Part shown: piece by piece, positions 1 to 9,998 of the stretch
Layout: the number at the start of each line of letters is the position of its first letter
Numbering within the stretch: position 1 is the first letter of the stretch
NCBI RefSeq assembly: GCF_028372415.1
Contig: NC_092874.1
Coordinates: 331,036,651-331,100,650, forward strand
From: Notamacropus eugenii
Taxonomy: Eukaryota; Chordata; Mammalia; Diprotodontia; Macropodidae
Length of the DNA stretch: 64,000 nucleotides
Direction of reading: 5' to 3'
The notes under the pieces: generated by a model
Database searches by the model: none
The model's input: the letters and a program-made list of their open reading frames with translations, nothing else
Told to the model about the DNA's origin: nothing
Position numbers and translations under genes: made by a program

Positions 1-6
1 TTTTGT

Positions 7-8
<2 letters not shown>

Positions 9-53
<45 letters not shown>
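9..53. repeat. (CA)n microsatellite
   Basis: An uninterrupted CA dinucleotide tract of about 22 units at the window edge. No flanking element is recognised on the left because the window starts there. Confidence 0.97.
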
Positions 54-55
<2 letters not shown>

Positions 56-189
56 ATTTTTCTCAGCAATATAATCTTCAATCATGAAACACAATTCTGC
101 ATATGTCTTTGTGTGGGTATATAGAGTTCATAACACTTTAGTACTTCTAGTGACTAAGAGATAGCTAAGCAGCATAAGAAATTAAATTC

Positions 190-438
190 TAGACTTAGAG
201 CCAGAAAGAACTGAGTTTAAACTCTGCCTCAGATACTTACTAATTGTGTGACCTTGGGTAAATCATGCAGTCTTTTTTTAGCCTCAGTTTCCTCATCTGT
301 AAAATGTGACTCGTAATAGCATCTACCTCATAGGGTTATTGTGAGACTTAAATCAGATCATAAATAATAAATAAATGAATGAATGAATAAAGCTTTGTTT
401 TATATCAAAGTGCTATATAAATGTTAGCTATTATTGCC
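190..438 (+). mobile_element. CORE-SINE (MIR/THER1-like)
   Basis: The order of motifs is that of a MIR-class SINE: a tRNA-like head (AGAGCCAGAAAGAACTGAG), then TGTGTGACCTTGGG, then CCTCAGTTTCCTCATCTGTA, then a 3' body with TACCTCATAGGGTTATTGTG and GTGCTATATAAATG. A short TGAA/AATA-rich expansion sits in the 3' part (about 360-390). Clearly diverged, so old. Confidence 0.85.
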
Positions 439-1620
439 TTGTATGTACTGCATGCCATAGCAGACTATCTTTGTGAATTGCTGAGGTCCTTGACAATTCA
501 TCTTTTGGTGATGAGCCTCTTTAAACTTACCTAGGCTTGTCTTCAGATGATAGTGATACAATCCATTCTTAAACCTTCACTTGCAGCTTTTCTAGATTAG
601 TATACCTAAAAGTGTTTATGTTATGTTGACTTAGCCAATAATTTACTCCATGCTTGATTTAAGAATCAATAATTTCATATGTAGTACATATGGGCTTTGG
701 GATCAGTCTCCCAACTCCAATTCCACTGGTAGGTCAGACCCACAGAGCCAACTATTATCATTCTTGTGCAGGGATTGTGCTAGTTTTCTTTGTACAGAGA
801 ATTGTCCATGTGCTGCTGAAGTGAATGACCACCAGTAACCCTGATGTCCTCTAGAAACCTTCCCTATTGTGTGTTTCCCATCACCCTCCAACCAATGGAG
901 ATTAACTTTCCTGCAATATCATCTTTCCAGTGATTATTGCTCCAGTATCAATTGACCCATTGATATCTCCTCAATATCACTGATAATCAATGAATATGTT
1001 ACCTTTTTAAAAAGGTATATTTGCTGAGAAGATAGAGCAAGAAATGAAATACAAAAACTTCTGAAACTGGAAACAAAACTCAAACTTAAAGTGGTTTCAA
1101 CAAACATCCTCTCCCCCACCCCCACCAAGTTCACATTTGAGTGTGGCATAGCGGATAAATGAGTCACTCCTGCTTGCAAGATACGGTGTTGAAATTATTG
1201 AGATGATTCCCTGTTGGGCTGAGTTAAATAGGTCACTCCCTAGGACTGGTTGGCTCATCTGCGGGCTCAACTGTTGTTTCTACTAGTAGACTTGTTGTGG
1301 ACTCCCATTTTAGGACCATTAGTGGTTCTTCCAACTTTTCAAAATCCACAACATGGTGACATCATCCATTCCTTCTCTGGGTACTCATTCTTCTTAGATC
1401 ATAAAAGAGTAAACACATCAGAGGTAGAAGAACTGTAGCCCCAGGTGTTTATGACCACGTGGCAGCCCAGATAGAGAAAGATGAGGCAACTGGTAGCAGT
1501 ACCTCTTGCCTCTCTCCCCACAGTGAAAAGCACTTATAAATCTACTATACCATGTAGCAGTCTGATCTGTAGAAATATAAACCAGATGAAAGCAAAGCAT
1601 GTTATGTATAAATCAAATAA
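439..1620. other. No recognised feature
   Basis: About 1.2 kb of AT-rich sequence with only short open frames. No repeat family, RNA gene or conserved coding motif is recognised. Confidence 0.5.
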
Positions 1621-1621
1621 T

Positions 1622-1925
1622 TTCAGAGCTGGAAAGGATTTTAACAATTAATCATCTAAAATCACCAATTATGTATTTGAAGCTTAAAGCATTTATGAAT
1701 TGCATCATAATATTAATAACCATTTCTATATCCATTAAAGGTTTGTACAGCTGTTAACATAAATTTTGATTTTAACAACCCAGTGAGGCAGCTACTGTTA
1801 TCATCCCCATTCCACAGATGATAAAATTGAGGCTCAAAGAGCTTGTGTTTCGTCCAAGATCACACAGCAAGCTAATGACAGAGAGATTCAGGTTTCTTGA
1901 ATACTTTTACTTCTATACTGTTTCC
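1622..1925 (-). mobile_element. CORE-SINE (MIR-like) and related fragment, antisense
   Basis: From about 1750 the sequence reads as a reversed MIR: CCCATTCCACAGATGATAAA, TTGAGGCTCAAAGAG, then TCACACAGCAAGCTAATGAC. The left part (1622-1690) carries the motif GAGCTGGAAAGGATTTTAAC, seen in other SINE-like pieces here, so this may be two adjacent fragments. Confidence 0.7.
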
Positions 1926-2199
1926 TAAGGACAAATGTCAAGTCTTATATTTAGGTTCAAAAAATCAATTACAAGAATAAAGACTGGCAGAGATCTTTTT
2001 TGAGAATGGTTCATATAAGAAATATATAGAGGTTTGAATGAACAGACAGCTTAATATGAGCCAACAATATGACATGGCTGTCATGTTATATTTGACTCCA
2101 TTAAAGGAATTAGCAGGTCTTCATCAAGAGAGATAATAGTCATCGTAGGTTAGAGTGGTTTATAATGGTAATTTAAATGAGAAGATCTTTCCCATTCAT

Positions 2200-2575
2200 T
2201 AATAGGCCCATCTGACCTACCTAGGTCACAGGGAAATTTGAGTCACTTGATGAGTGTGTGGTGGGAGGAGCTTGCTGAACAGGTAGAGCAGGAAGCAATG
2301 GAGCAAGAAGAATGGAGCAGAATTGAGAGGAAGTGAGCCAGAGACTAGCCAGAACTGGGAAGGACTCAGGCAAGCAGGCAGCTAGGCTCTTGAGTGTTTG
2401 CTTGTGGGAAGGCCTGTATAGACTTCTTGGTTATTATGATGGATTTCTTTGTTACTATGATGGATTTGACTTTTTTGGTGTCTGAATAAATGTTTTGGTT
2501 CTGTCTTCCATGTGAAGAGTCTGCTGTATTTCACAATTCAGAATTGTGCCAGCAGATTCATAGCCTCTGTAGGCA
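2200..2575 (+). mobile_element. LTR-like repeat (fossil), unassigned
   Basis: A G/A-rich segment is followed by a polyadenylation signal AATAAA (about 2485) and a T-rich stretch, the layout expected near the R/U5 end of a solo LTR. No internal retroviral region is seen beside it and no target duplication was identified. The assignment is tentative; it could be another old interspersed repeat. Confidence 0.3.
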
Positions 2576-2611
2576 CTGTAAATATTGTATTAATGCTACA
2601 TGGTTCTAGAG

Positions 2612-2655
2612 GCAATCATTTGACAAGGATTTATTATGTACTTGTTATGTGTCAG
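2612..2655 (+). repeat. Interspersed 'ATTTATTA...TATGTGCCAG' repeat, left part
   Basis: Matches the common mammalian repeat motif 'ATTTATTAAGCACCTACTATGTGCCAGGCACTGTGCTAAGC' in decayed form. The motif breaks at the SINE at 2656 and resumes at about 2894 with ATGCCAGGTACTGTGCTATG, so the SINE landed inside it. Confidence 0.6.
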
Positions 2656-2893
2656 ATAGATAGATGGCACAATGTATAGAGTACTAGAGTTAGAAGGACC
2701 TGCTTTCAAATCTGACCTTAATCATTTACTATCTATGTGATCTTGGGCAAGTCACTTAATCCTGTTTGCCTCAGTTTTCTCTTTTGTAAAATGAGTTGGA
2801 GAAGTAAATGGCAAACAACTCCAGTATCTTTTCCAAGAAAACCCCAAATGGGGTCACAAAGAGTCAAACATGATTGAAATTACTGAACAGCAA
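2656..2893 (+). mobile_element. Marsupial tRNA-SINE inserted in an older repeat
   Basis: The tRNA-derived head (GATGGCACAATGTATAGAGT, TTCAAATCTGACC, TGTGATCTTGGGCAAGTCAC) is followed by the body AAATGAGTTGGAGAAG, CCAAGAAAACCCCAAATGGG, GAGTCAAACATGATTGAAA and an A/CAA-rich end. It interrupts the repeat at 2612-2932, and the motif TATG(TG)CCAG occurs at both borders, which is consistent with a short target-site duplication. Confidence 0.85.
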
Positions 2894-2939
2894 AAATATG
2901 CCAGGTACTGTGCTATGCAATAGAGCTATGAAGAAAGAG

Positions 2940-3385
2940 TATTTGGTTGTGTTCTGTTCTGGGCATCATATTTAAAAGTGTTATTGACAAACAAGAATCT
3001 ATCTAGTGATAGGTGAACAGGAGGATGGGACTCTGAAAAGGATGCCATATGAGGAATAGTTGAAGTGGGATGTTTAGCCTGAATAAGAACAAAATTTAGG
3101 GGAGAAATGAAAGCTATTTTCAAATATGTGAAGACATGCTGTCATATGGATGAAAGATTGCAGTTTTTCAGTATAGCTCCAGAGGGCACAAGATCTATGG
3201 ATAGAAATTACAGTGTAGAAGAATTGGTTCAGTATAAGGAAGAATTTTCTCCCAATTTAAGTTATCCAAAAGTGCAATGGGCTACTTTGTGAAGGAATAA
3301 ATTGCACATTGCTGTATGTTCAAGAAGAAATTCATAACTACTTCCAGGGATATTATAGAAAGGATTCTTTGGAAGGATAGTAGCA
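2940..3385 (+). mobile_element. L3/CR1-clade LINE, 3' end
   Basis: Decayed CR1/L3 3'-terminal sequence. In order it shows TTCTGGGCATCATATTTAAA, ATGCCATATGAGGAATAGTT, GGGATGTTTAGCCTGAATAA, AGCTATTTTCAAATATGTGA, CAGAGGGCACAAGATCTATG, AAAAGTGCAATGGGCTACTT and GATATTATAGAAAGGATTC. These landmarks occur in this order in CR1/L3 elements. Only the 3' part is present, the usual outcome of 5' truncation. Confidence 0.8.
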
Positions 3386-3389
3386 ATAA

Positions 3390-3545
3390 TAGGATTTAGA
3401 ACTAGAAGGGACTCAAAAGGTCATCCAGTTCATCCCCTCATTTCACAAATGAAGAAAGTGGGACCCAAGAATGTAAGTGACTTATCTAAAGTCAGCTAGA
3501 AATTTTTGAACTCGGATGATCCTATTCTCTATATAATATTCTTCT
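3390..3545 (-). mobile_element. SINE fragment (MIR/MAR type), antisense
   Basis: Reversed SINE motifs: GAACTAGAAGGGACTCAAAA, TCATTTCACAAATGAAGAAA and TGACTTATCTAAAGTCAG, ending near CTCGGATGATCCTATTCT. Confidence 0.65.
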
Positions 3546-3627
3546 TAGGAAGGAGATTGGAATACATGAATTTTATAGATTCTTTCAACTCCAAGACTCT
3601 GAACCATAGATCTAAGCTCTGATAAGT

Positions 3628-3830
3628 TCTGTCTCCCAAGGTGAGAAGTCTTAGCATCATTTTAGACTCTTCCCTTTAACTTTATACCTTTGATCTAAAC
3701 TGACATCAACTACTATTCTTTATTCCTTCACAATACAGCTTGGATTCAACATTTCTTCAAATCCCCACTACTTCTTCCTATTTTAGATTTCCCTCCACTC
3801 ACATATGGATTACTGAGCAGTTTCCAAACC
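3628..3830 (+). mobile_element. L2 LINE fragment
   Basis: Corresponds to the 3' part of L2: TTAGCATCATTTTAGACTC, then the tract around TCTTCAAATCCCCACTACTT, then CTCCACTCACATATGGATTA. Highly diverged; recognised by motif order rather than identity. Confidence 0.6.
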
Positions 3831-4595
3831 TGTATGTGGTTATAGTTTGAATTTACGTAAGTTCAGGTTAGATTTAAAGTGGAAAGTAGAGACAAGCACT
3901 GGTAAACATAATTGCATAGGAGGCAGAGCAAGCAATGACCCTACTTATCCAGGCAATGGCAGAGCACAAAGATGAGAGGATATGGATTAATTCAATCTGT
4001 GCATAAGAAAAAAGTACCAAGATTTTTGGTGTTAGCATTAAATAAGGCAAAGGCTGTCAATTACATCAGCTTTGCTTTATCCCTTCGCAGTCTTGCTCCT
4101 GAGCAAATCTGCATGGCAACCAGGGAAATTATGGGAGTTACAATAAATATCCTCAACTTGTTATAAATCAACTCTTTTTATTTTCTTCGTGTGGTTTCAC
4201 AGAATGGTTTGAAGAGGAATCAAACTAGTGGCAAAGGATATTTTCAGAGCTAAAAGGGGATTTTGGACCATAAATCAGATAAGAGTCTGTTCTGTGGAAG
4301 TCCAAGAAGTAAAGAAAGAAGACCAATTCAAAAGATATACCTGAAATGAATTTTATAGATTCTTTCAATTCCAAGATTCCTGAAAATACCTATGGGCTAT
4401 TTTAATTTTGCCACTGAATTCCCAGCATTTGTCAAAATACCTTGAACAAAGTAGGTATTTAATAGATGTTCCTCTGATAGGATGGATTGTATTGAAATGG
4501 CCAACTCACATTAATAGAGAGAGGTTCAATATAGGGAGCTCCCTATTCTGACGAAAGTACAGGTCCAGACACCACTTACCACAACCCCATCCCCA
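3831..4595. other. No recognised feature
   Basis: No repeat or coding signal is recognised. The motif TTTTATAGATTCTTTCAA occurs both here (about 4351) and at about 3571, hinting at a small unassigned repeated segment. Confidence 0.45.
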
Positions 4596-4599
4596 ATAA

Positions 4600-4665
4600 T
4601 AACAAGTGACATAATCCTTTAAGTTTAGTAAAGAGCTTTCCATACATTACCTCATTTTCAAAAGC
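4600..4665 (-). mobile_element. THER1/MIR-like SINE, 3' fragment, antisense
   Basis: AATAATAACAAGTGACATAA, AAGAGCTTTCCATACATTAC and CTCAT match the reversed 3' body of the CORE-SINE seen in full at 38817-39075. It ends just before a plus-strand SINE. Confidence 0.55.
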
Positions 4666-4679
4666 TTAGAATCAATAGA

Positions 4680-4872
4680 GCTTGTTCAAATATGGCTCTG
4701 GCATTTATAGGCCATGTGATTTCTGGTTAGTCAATGAGGTTTTCTGAGCCTCAGTGTCCTCATTTGTAAAAGAGGAATTAAAATACTTATAATTCCTATC
4801 TCACAGAATTACTTTGAGGAAAGTGCTTTATAAACTATAAAGCATTACAGAAATGTTAATTGCCATTATTAT
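4680..4872 (+). mobile_element. CORE-SINE (MIR/THER1-like)
   Basis: CATGTGATTTCTGG, GAGCCTCAGTGTCCTCATTT, TTCCTATCTCACAGAATTAC, AAGTGCTTTATAAACTATAA and a final GTTAATTGCCATTATTA give the MIR body and 3' end. The tRNA head is weak. Confidence 0.75.
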
Positions 4873-5717
4873 GGAGATTAATGAAATACTGCTGTAGATT
4901 GCTGATTCCTGGAGAGAAAAATTCCATGGGATAACACACTGATTTTCCTATTTCTAACACCCATAGAACAGCAGGAATTAAGTTTTATTGGCTCCATTAT
5001 AATGACCAGATTATTTAACATAAATAGGGAGCTGAAATTTTTTTTTTTTAGTTCATTCTGAGAATTTGCCAGGGAAGTCATAGACTATAGACTAGTGAAA
5101 GACGTCACTCATATGGGCTGAATTTGTTTTGTACATTACCTATATGGTGATTATCACTCAAGCCTGGTTATTACCAACCCTAGGAGGGCAACAATGTGAA
5201 AGATAGTTAGGAAAATGGACAGTTCAAGACTGATGAGTGGAAAGCATCCCCAATTGGAAACTCTTTTTTTTTATTTTGAAATTTACTCCGTTTAATCCAT
5301 AAATTTTATATAGCTTTATTTTTTAAAAGACTCCAAAACCCTCAACAACAAGAAAATAAAAGAAAACAACTTTTCTTTTTGTATATTTTTTGTGTGTATT
5401 TTAACTACAGGGTGGGATCCCACCTACCACAATAAGCAGGCCAGGGTTAGGTGAAGCAGACAATTTTTAGGGCACTTTTTGTAGCTCCTTCCTCATGCCA
5501 GGAGATGAGCATGGTCTTTAAAAAAGACTGCAGACACCTAGGGATCTGCCAAATATTACTGCTGCTTCAGTCCAGTGAGAAGGTGGTCCTATGGCCTGGC
5601 GCACATGTGTGCAAGGTTGTGATGATAGCTCCCAATGTATCTGCACCTGCTGCTTTGTCACTGTCTGTCACCACAACACTTTGAGGTAGGTGAAAATGGT
5701 AAAATGGTAGGATTGTT
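4873..5717. other. Mostly unassigned sequence
   Basis: Contains a T11 run near 5039 and an AT-rich stretch. The part 5430-5690, read on the minus strand, may continue RTE-family sequence (it abuts the RTE-type repeat at 5718) but this could not be established. Short open frames here are not supported as genes. Confidence 0.4.
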
Positions 5718-5905
5718 GTCTTTTAACTAATGCATAAATTAGATTTAAGTGAGCCAAGTTGTGGACCTCACTCTCTCTTTCAGAAACATTCAAGTCCAGT
5801 GGCAAGGCAAAAGCCAAGATGACCAGTGTTGGCTTGGGATGCAGTGGATGACCTTGTCCTCTTTGATGTCTGACCAAATTCTAAGACCTCCATAGCAACT
5901 GGTTA
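5718..5905 (-). mobile_element. RTE-tailed SINE/RTE 3' region, antisense
   Basis: The reverse complement contains TTTGGTCAGACATCAAAGAG, CAAGGTCATCCACTGCATCC, TTGCCACTGGACTTGAATG and GAAAGAGAGAGTGAGG. The same order of landmarks occurs on the plus strand at 43440-43520 and 55258-55370. The terminal 'gaaggac' end is missing or decayed. Confidence 0.7.
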
Positions 5906-6245
5906 GGCATTTTCATGACCATTAGAACAATATATTTTTATCTGCCCATTTCACAAACGGAAGTCTTTGAATGCTTAAAGTAAAGAGCTCCCTAACTCAT
6001 CAATGGGTTTGAGACCCCCTTGGTTACCTTTAACTTAGTTTATCCCATCTGCCTAAATGATTTACCCAAGGTGTAGCAGCTGCCCATAACGCAGCTTCTT
6101 GGAGTCACAAGTATGAGTTGGTAAATCAGGTGGACACCAAAAATGGAAAGCAGCCCTTAAAGGCTCAGCAGCTCTTACACCAGAAATACTAGTCTTCCCT
6201 GAACATCACTACACCCCAACATATATATGTATATTAATATGTACA
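5906..6245. other. No recognised feature
   Basis: About 340 bp with no recognised repeat, RNA or coding signal. Confidence 0.45.
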
Positions 6246-6725
6246 ACTAATAATATCTAAAATTTATATGGCAGTTAGGTAGTACAGTGGATAGAGTGCC
6301 AGGCCTGGAGTCAGGAAGACCTGACTTCAAATCTAGCCTCAGACACTTAGTCACTGTGTGACCCTGAGCAAGTTACTTAACCCTGTTTGCCTCAGCTCTC
6401 TCATCTGTAAAATGAACAGGAGAAGGAAATCACAAGCCACTCTAGCATCTTAGCCAATAAAGCCCCAAACGGGGTCATGAAGAGTCAGATAGGACTGAAA
6501 CTGAAGCAACTTAAAGTCTACAAAACGATTTGAAAATACTATGTCATTTTATCCTCTCTAGGAGATAGGTGGTTATTATCTTCATTTTACAAATGAGGAA
6601 ACTGAGGCACCTACCAGTTAAGTGATTTGCCCGACTCTTACAAAGTTGGCAAGTATCTGAGTTCATATCTGAACTCACAGGTTCATGACTCCAGGCTCAT
6701 CAGTCTAGCCCCTGGACTGCCTAAC
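6246..6725 (-). mobile_element. THER1-like SINE (antisense) split by a younger SINE
   Basis: A reversed CORE-SINE starts with TAATATCTAAAATTTATAT, is broken at 6270, and resumes after 6512 with GTCTACAAAACGATTTGAAA, TCATTTTACAAATGAGGAAA, CTGAGGCACC and AGTTAAGTGATTTGCC. The intervening plus-strand SINE is annotated separately. Confidence 0.75.
6270..6512 (+). mobile_element. Marsupial tRNA-SINE, near full length
   Basis: Head GGCAGTTAGGTAGTACAGTG, GCCTGGAGTCAGGAAGACCT, TGTGTGACCCTGAGCAAGTT, body CATCTGTAAAATGAACAGGA, CACAAGCCACTCTAGCATCT, CCCCAAACGGGGTCATGAAG and end CAGATAGGACTGAAACTGAA. It is younger than the THER1 copy it interrupts. Confidence 0.9.
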
Positions 6726-6819
6726 TGCACACAGTCAATGAGAGGTAATTTTTGCAGTTTGGGTCCTAGAAGCTGGTAAATAGGATCATAAAAGGCCTTG
6801 CTGCCACAGTATTTTGTTC

Positions 6820-6925
6820 CAGTCCTGCAGATGAGGAAGGTGAGGATTTGAGAGATCAGATGATTTGTCTTAGGACTTAAATCCAGGTACGCTAACCCCA
6901 AGGTCAATCTTTCTTTCTGTGGTAG
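6820..6925 (-). mobile_element. SINE fragment, antisense
   Basis: CTGCAGATGAGGAAGGTGAG, GATGATTTGTCTTAGGACTT and AAATCCAGGTACGCTAACC resemble the reversed middle and head of a MIR-class SINE. Confidence 0.5.
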
Positions 6926-7212
6926 AAAGGTATCTTTCACTCTGCTCATCCCATTCTGCCCTTTGGTAGACCTGGTACTTTGGTTTGAGATATGTGAGCT
7001 GGAACACAAAAGCATGGCGTTCATTAGTGGCCACAAATTATCCACAGTGCTATTTCCTTCCCAAATCTAACTTGTTTTTTGGGTACAGGAAGTGGTTGGG
7101 AGCTAGGGAGTAGATCTGTGGTTTTATTGGAATAGGAGACACTAAATGAGGAAACTCCCTTTTGCCAATGAAGATTAGACTCTGCTTTTCAAGTTATAGT
7201 CTTAGAGATTTG

Positions 7213-7347
7213 CTGGGAAAGGGAGAGGGAGAGGGGAAAGAAGACGGGGAGAGAGAGAGACATGGGGAGGTTAAGTAACTTGACCAGGGTTACACAATTT
7301 ATATGTATCAGAGGCAGCATTAGAGCCCAGGTCTTTCTGACTCAAAC
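7213..7347 (-). mobile_element. GA-rich tract and MIR-like fragment, antisense
   Basis: A purine-rich GA stretch (about 7213-7260) leads into reversed MIR sequence: GAGGTTAAGTAACTTGACC, GGTTACACAATTTATATG, AGCATTAGAGCCCAGGTCTT. It stops at the 3' tail of the next antisense SINE. Confidence 0.65.
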
Positions 7348-7598
7348 TCTTATTGGTTGTTGTTGTTCCATCATGTCCAACTCTTCCTTACTCCATATGG
7401 GGTTTTCTTGGCTAAGATACTGCAGTGGTTTGTCATTTCCTTCTCCACGTCATTTTACAGGTGAAGAAACCAAGACAAAGAGGGTTAAGTGACTTGCCCA
7501 GGATCACACAGCTAGTGAGTGTCTGAGGCCAGATCTGAACTCAGGTCTTCTTGACTACAGGCCAAGTGCTGTATCTGCTGAACCATCTAGTTGTGTCC
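7348..7598 (-). mobile_element. Marsupial tRNA-SINE directly 3' of a 5S pseudogene
   Basis: Read on the minus strand it begins GGACACAACTAGATGGTTCA, continues TGAGTTCAGATCTGGCC, TGTGTGATCCTGGGCAAGTC and CCAAGAAAACCCCATATGG, and ends in an (AAC)-type tail (ggttgttgttgtt on the plus strand). Head, body and tail are all present. Its 5' end lies 8 bp from the 3' end of the 5S rRNA sequence at 7607-7726, in the same orientation. Confidence 0.9.
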
Positions 7599-7606
7599 AA
7601 AACTTT

Positions 7607-7726
7607 AAGCCTAGAGCATCCAGTATTCCCAGATGTTCTCCTATCCAAGTACTACCCAGGCTCAACTTTGCTTAGCTTCAGAGATCAGATGCTATCAGGT
7701 ATGTTCAGGGTGGTATGGCCATAGAC
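7607..7726 (-). pseudogene. 5S rRNA pseudogene
   Basis: The reverse complement aligns end to end with vertebrate 5S rRNA: it starts GTCTATGGCCATACCACCCT, has TCTGATCTCTGAAGCTAAGC in the middle and TAGTACTTGGATAGGAGA later, and ends GGATGCTCTAGGCTTA. Length is 120, against 120-121 for the gene. By hand about 22 differences from the human sequence were counted (roughly 80% identity), several at CpG sites. The internal promoter is altered (GCAAAG for GCAGGG; AGGAGAACA for GGGAGACCG), so it is unlikely to be active. Confidence 0.93.
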
Positions 7727-8320
7727 CTATCTACTATTCCATATTAAATGTTACTATCTTATTCCTACAACACTACATCTCTCTTAAACTATGTGTTGAC
7801 ACACAAAATCTTCAAACCAGGAATGAAATGATCAAGCTTAAAAAAATGCAAGGCTTCTGCAGTTGTCAGTCATAAATCAGTCACTGGTCACAAGACCTGA
7901 CAAATAGGCTGTAGTATAGCAATAACTGAGGTTGAAATAACCTCAGAGGGGGAATTTTAAAAGCACTGATCACTTAATTTTTCCTGACTGTTATTAGATG
8001 CCCTTATTTAAAAAGAAAAGACTTATTGTTTCTGTCTTGTTTGCTTATTTGAGGCTTGATTCTTCTCAATTCACTTTCTCTCATTTCCCTTCCAAAATTT
8101 TTTGTTGGAGTTTGCAAAGTCCCATGGTTCCTCTTTCCCTCCTTTATGGCTTTTTCCCAGTCATTTTCCCAAGAGATTGATCCCACCAGTATTAGAAATG
8201 GATTTTCCAGTTGTCAGCCATCTGTTTAGGTGCCAGAGTTGATATGAGCAGTGTGGTTAACTCTCCAGTGTTTGAGAATCTCTTTCTGAATATTCTAGGA
8301 TCAATTTCTTATGGTTCAAT
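7727..8320. other. No recognised feature
   Basis: About 590 bp with no recognised repeat. Short open frames on both strands around 8000-8180 overlap each other and have no recognisable protein motif. Confidence 0.45.
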
Positions 8321-8321
8321 T

Positions 8322-8545
8322 TATAGCCAAGAAAACCAGAGTTCAGATCCTGACTTGGACACATATGAAAGCTATATGTTCATTAGTAAATAACATAACT
8401 TTTCTAAGCACTGGTTTCCTCATCTGTACAGTGGGGATAATAATAGCACTTACATATATGGTTGTTGTAAGGATGAAATGAGATCATATGTGTAAAATGT
8501 TTTTCAAGTCTTAAACAGTGAATGATATCCATTGCTGTTACTGTG
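8322..8545 (+). mobile_element. CORE-SINE (MIR/THER1-like)
   Basis: Head remnant AGAGTTCAGATCCTGAC, then GCACTGGTTTCCTCATCTGT, GGGGATAATAATAGCACTTA, GGTTGTTGTAAGGATGAAAT and GATATCCATTGCTGTTA. Body and 3' end are well preserved. Confidence 0.8.
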
Positions 8546-9288
8546 GTTGCTGCTACTTTTCTGATCTTTTTCTAATGAACTTCAGGCAGAAAAGCTCCTG
8601 GGTCAAATCACTACCTTGCTATCACCCTTGTGTAATGCATATTCCTCAGACTATTGCACAAAAATAAGCAACTGGTTATTTTTGAAATTGTATAAAAGTA
8701 TTGGGAGTTAAACTTATTTTCTGTAGCTTCTTTGAAACCATCTTCAAAACACTTTTAGGAGAAGACATGAGGCTATATCTCATCCTGTTCTCATGTGATT
8801 ATAATTTCTTCTGCTGGTATTCAGGGCAGGTCTAATGCCAGCATCGTGATAGTTCAGGTTGAAGTTGGGCACCTATAAGTCACTGACCAGTTAACAAAAA
8901 GAAGTTCACTTTGACCCAACACATCAAGGACATGTAAAAAGGCCACAGACGCTTGATTTCTCAGGATGTGGCCCCTTTGTTTCCATATCTTACAGAGTAT
9001 GATGACTCTTAGAGTTATGTTAGACACCGACGAAGTCCTGGACACCTGACTGAATGTGGCTGGTGTTTTTTATGCCCTAAGGCGATAAAGATTTGTCAGG
9101 GGAGCAAGGAGTCAATCAAGCCCAGGAACAGCTTTGTCTTTTAGGGGAAACTAATCCTTATGTACAGGAAACAGGAATTCTAGTCGTATCACAGATCTAT
9201 TTTTTTTTCTGATTTTGGATTTTTTTTCTTTTTCTGCCTTTGAAAATATTGTACTTTTTGTCTCCAATTATTTTCGTTTTAACTCTTT
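8546..9288. other. No recognised feature
   Basis: About 740 bp without a recognised repeat, RNA or coding motif. T-rich in the last 100 bases. Confidence 0.45.
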
Positions 9289-9526
9289 TGCTGTTGAGTC
9301 ATTTCTGTTGTATCTGACTTGTCACCTCATTTGGCAAAGATAATTGAGTGGTGTGCCATTTCCTTCCCCAGCTCATTCTAGATGAGGAAACTGAGACACA
9401 CAGGGTTAAGTGACTTGCCCAGGATCATAGAGCTAATAAGTGTCTGAGGCTAGATTTGAACTCAGGAAGATAAAAGTCCTCCTGATTCCAGGCCCAGAAA
9501 TCTATTCACTGTGCCAGCTAAAGTTC
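9289..9526 (-). mobile_element. Marsupial tRNA-SINE, antisense
   Basis: TTTGCTGTTGAGTCATTTCT, CTCATTTGGCAAAGATAATT, GATGAGGAAACTGAGACAC, TTAAGTGACTTGCCCAGGAT, GATTTGAACTCAGGAAGATA and a head remnant TTCACTGTGCCAGCTA. Nearly full length. Confidence 0.87.
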
Positions 9527-9998
9527 TTTAAGGTAATCTTATATCCACAGTTAAGTAGTCAAGTAAAACCCTCCCTCTCCTCCAACTTATTTTGTTTGAT
9601 AGTTTTTATTTCATTTTCTGCACCTTTTTAGGAAAAGGATTTCTTTCCTTCATGCACTTCATAATTTTTTCCCCTTTTCTGTCTACTCTAGACTTTTTAA
9701 AACAAAATTCATGGTCTTTATGCTTATTTATTCCTTGTTTAGTCTATACTCCTCATTCCTCATGGAATTAAAGCTTCTAAGGTACCTATTATTTTGACTT
9801 TCCACTTTTAAATAGTTTCTATTATTGCCTTGTAGACCTTGACCCCTGGCCCCTTTTCATTCTGTTTTATCTCACTGTTCCTGAAGGAGATAGCAGGGAG
9901 AGAAATATTGCCTGACAGAGTAGGCATTTTCCTGTGTCCCTGACTGTGTAGTTCATCCATCACTAGCCTTTGCAGTGCATTGAAAAAGCTTTAATAAT
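9527..9998. other. T-rich unassigned sequence
   Basis: No repeat family recognised; pyrimidine-rich and AT-rich. It precedes the 3' end of the antisense L1 that begins at about 10000. Confidence 0.4.
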
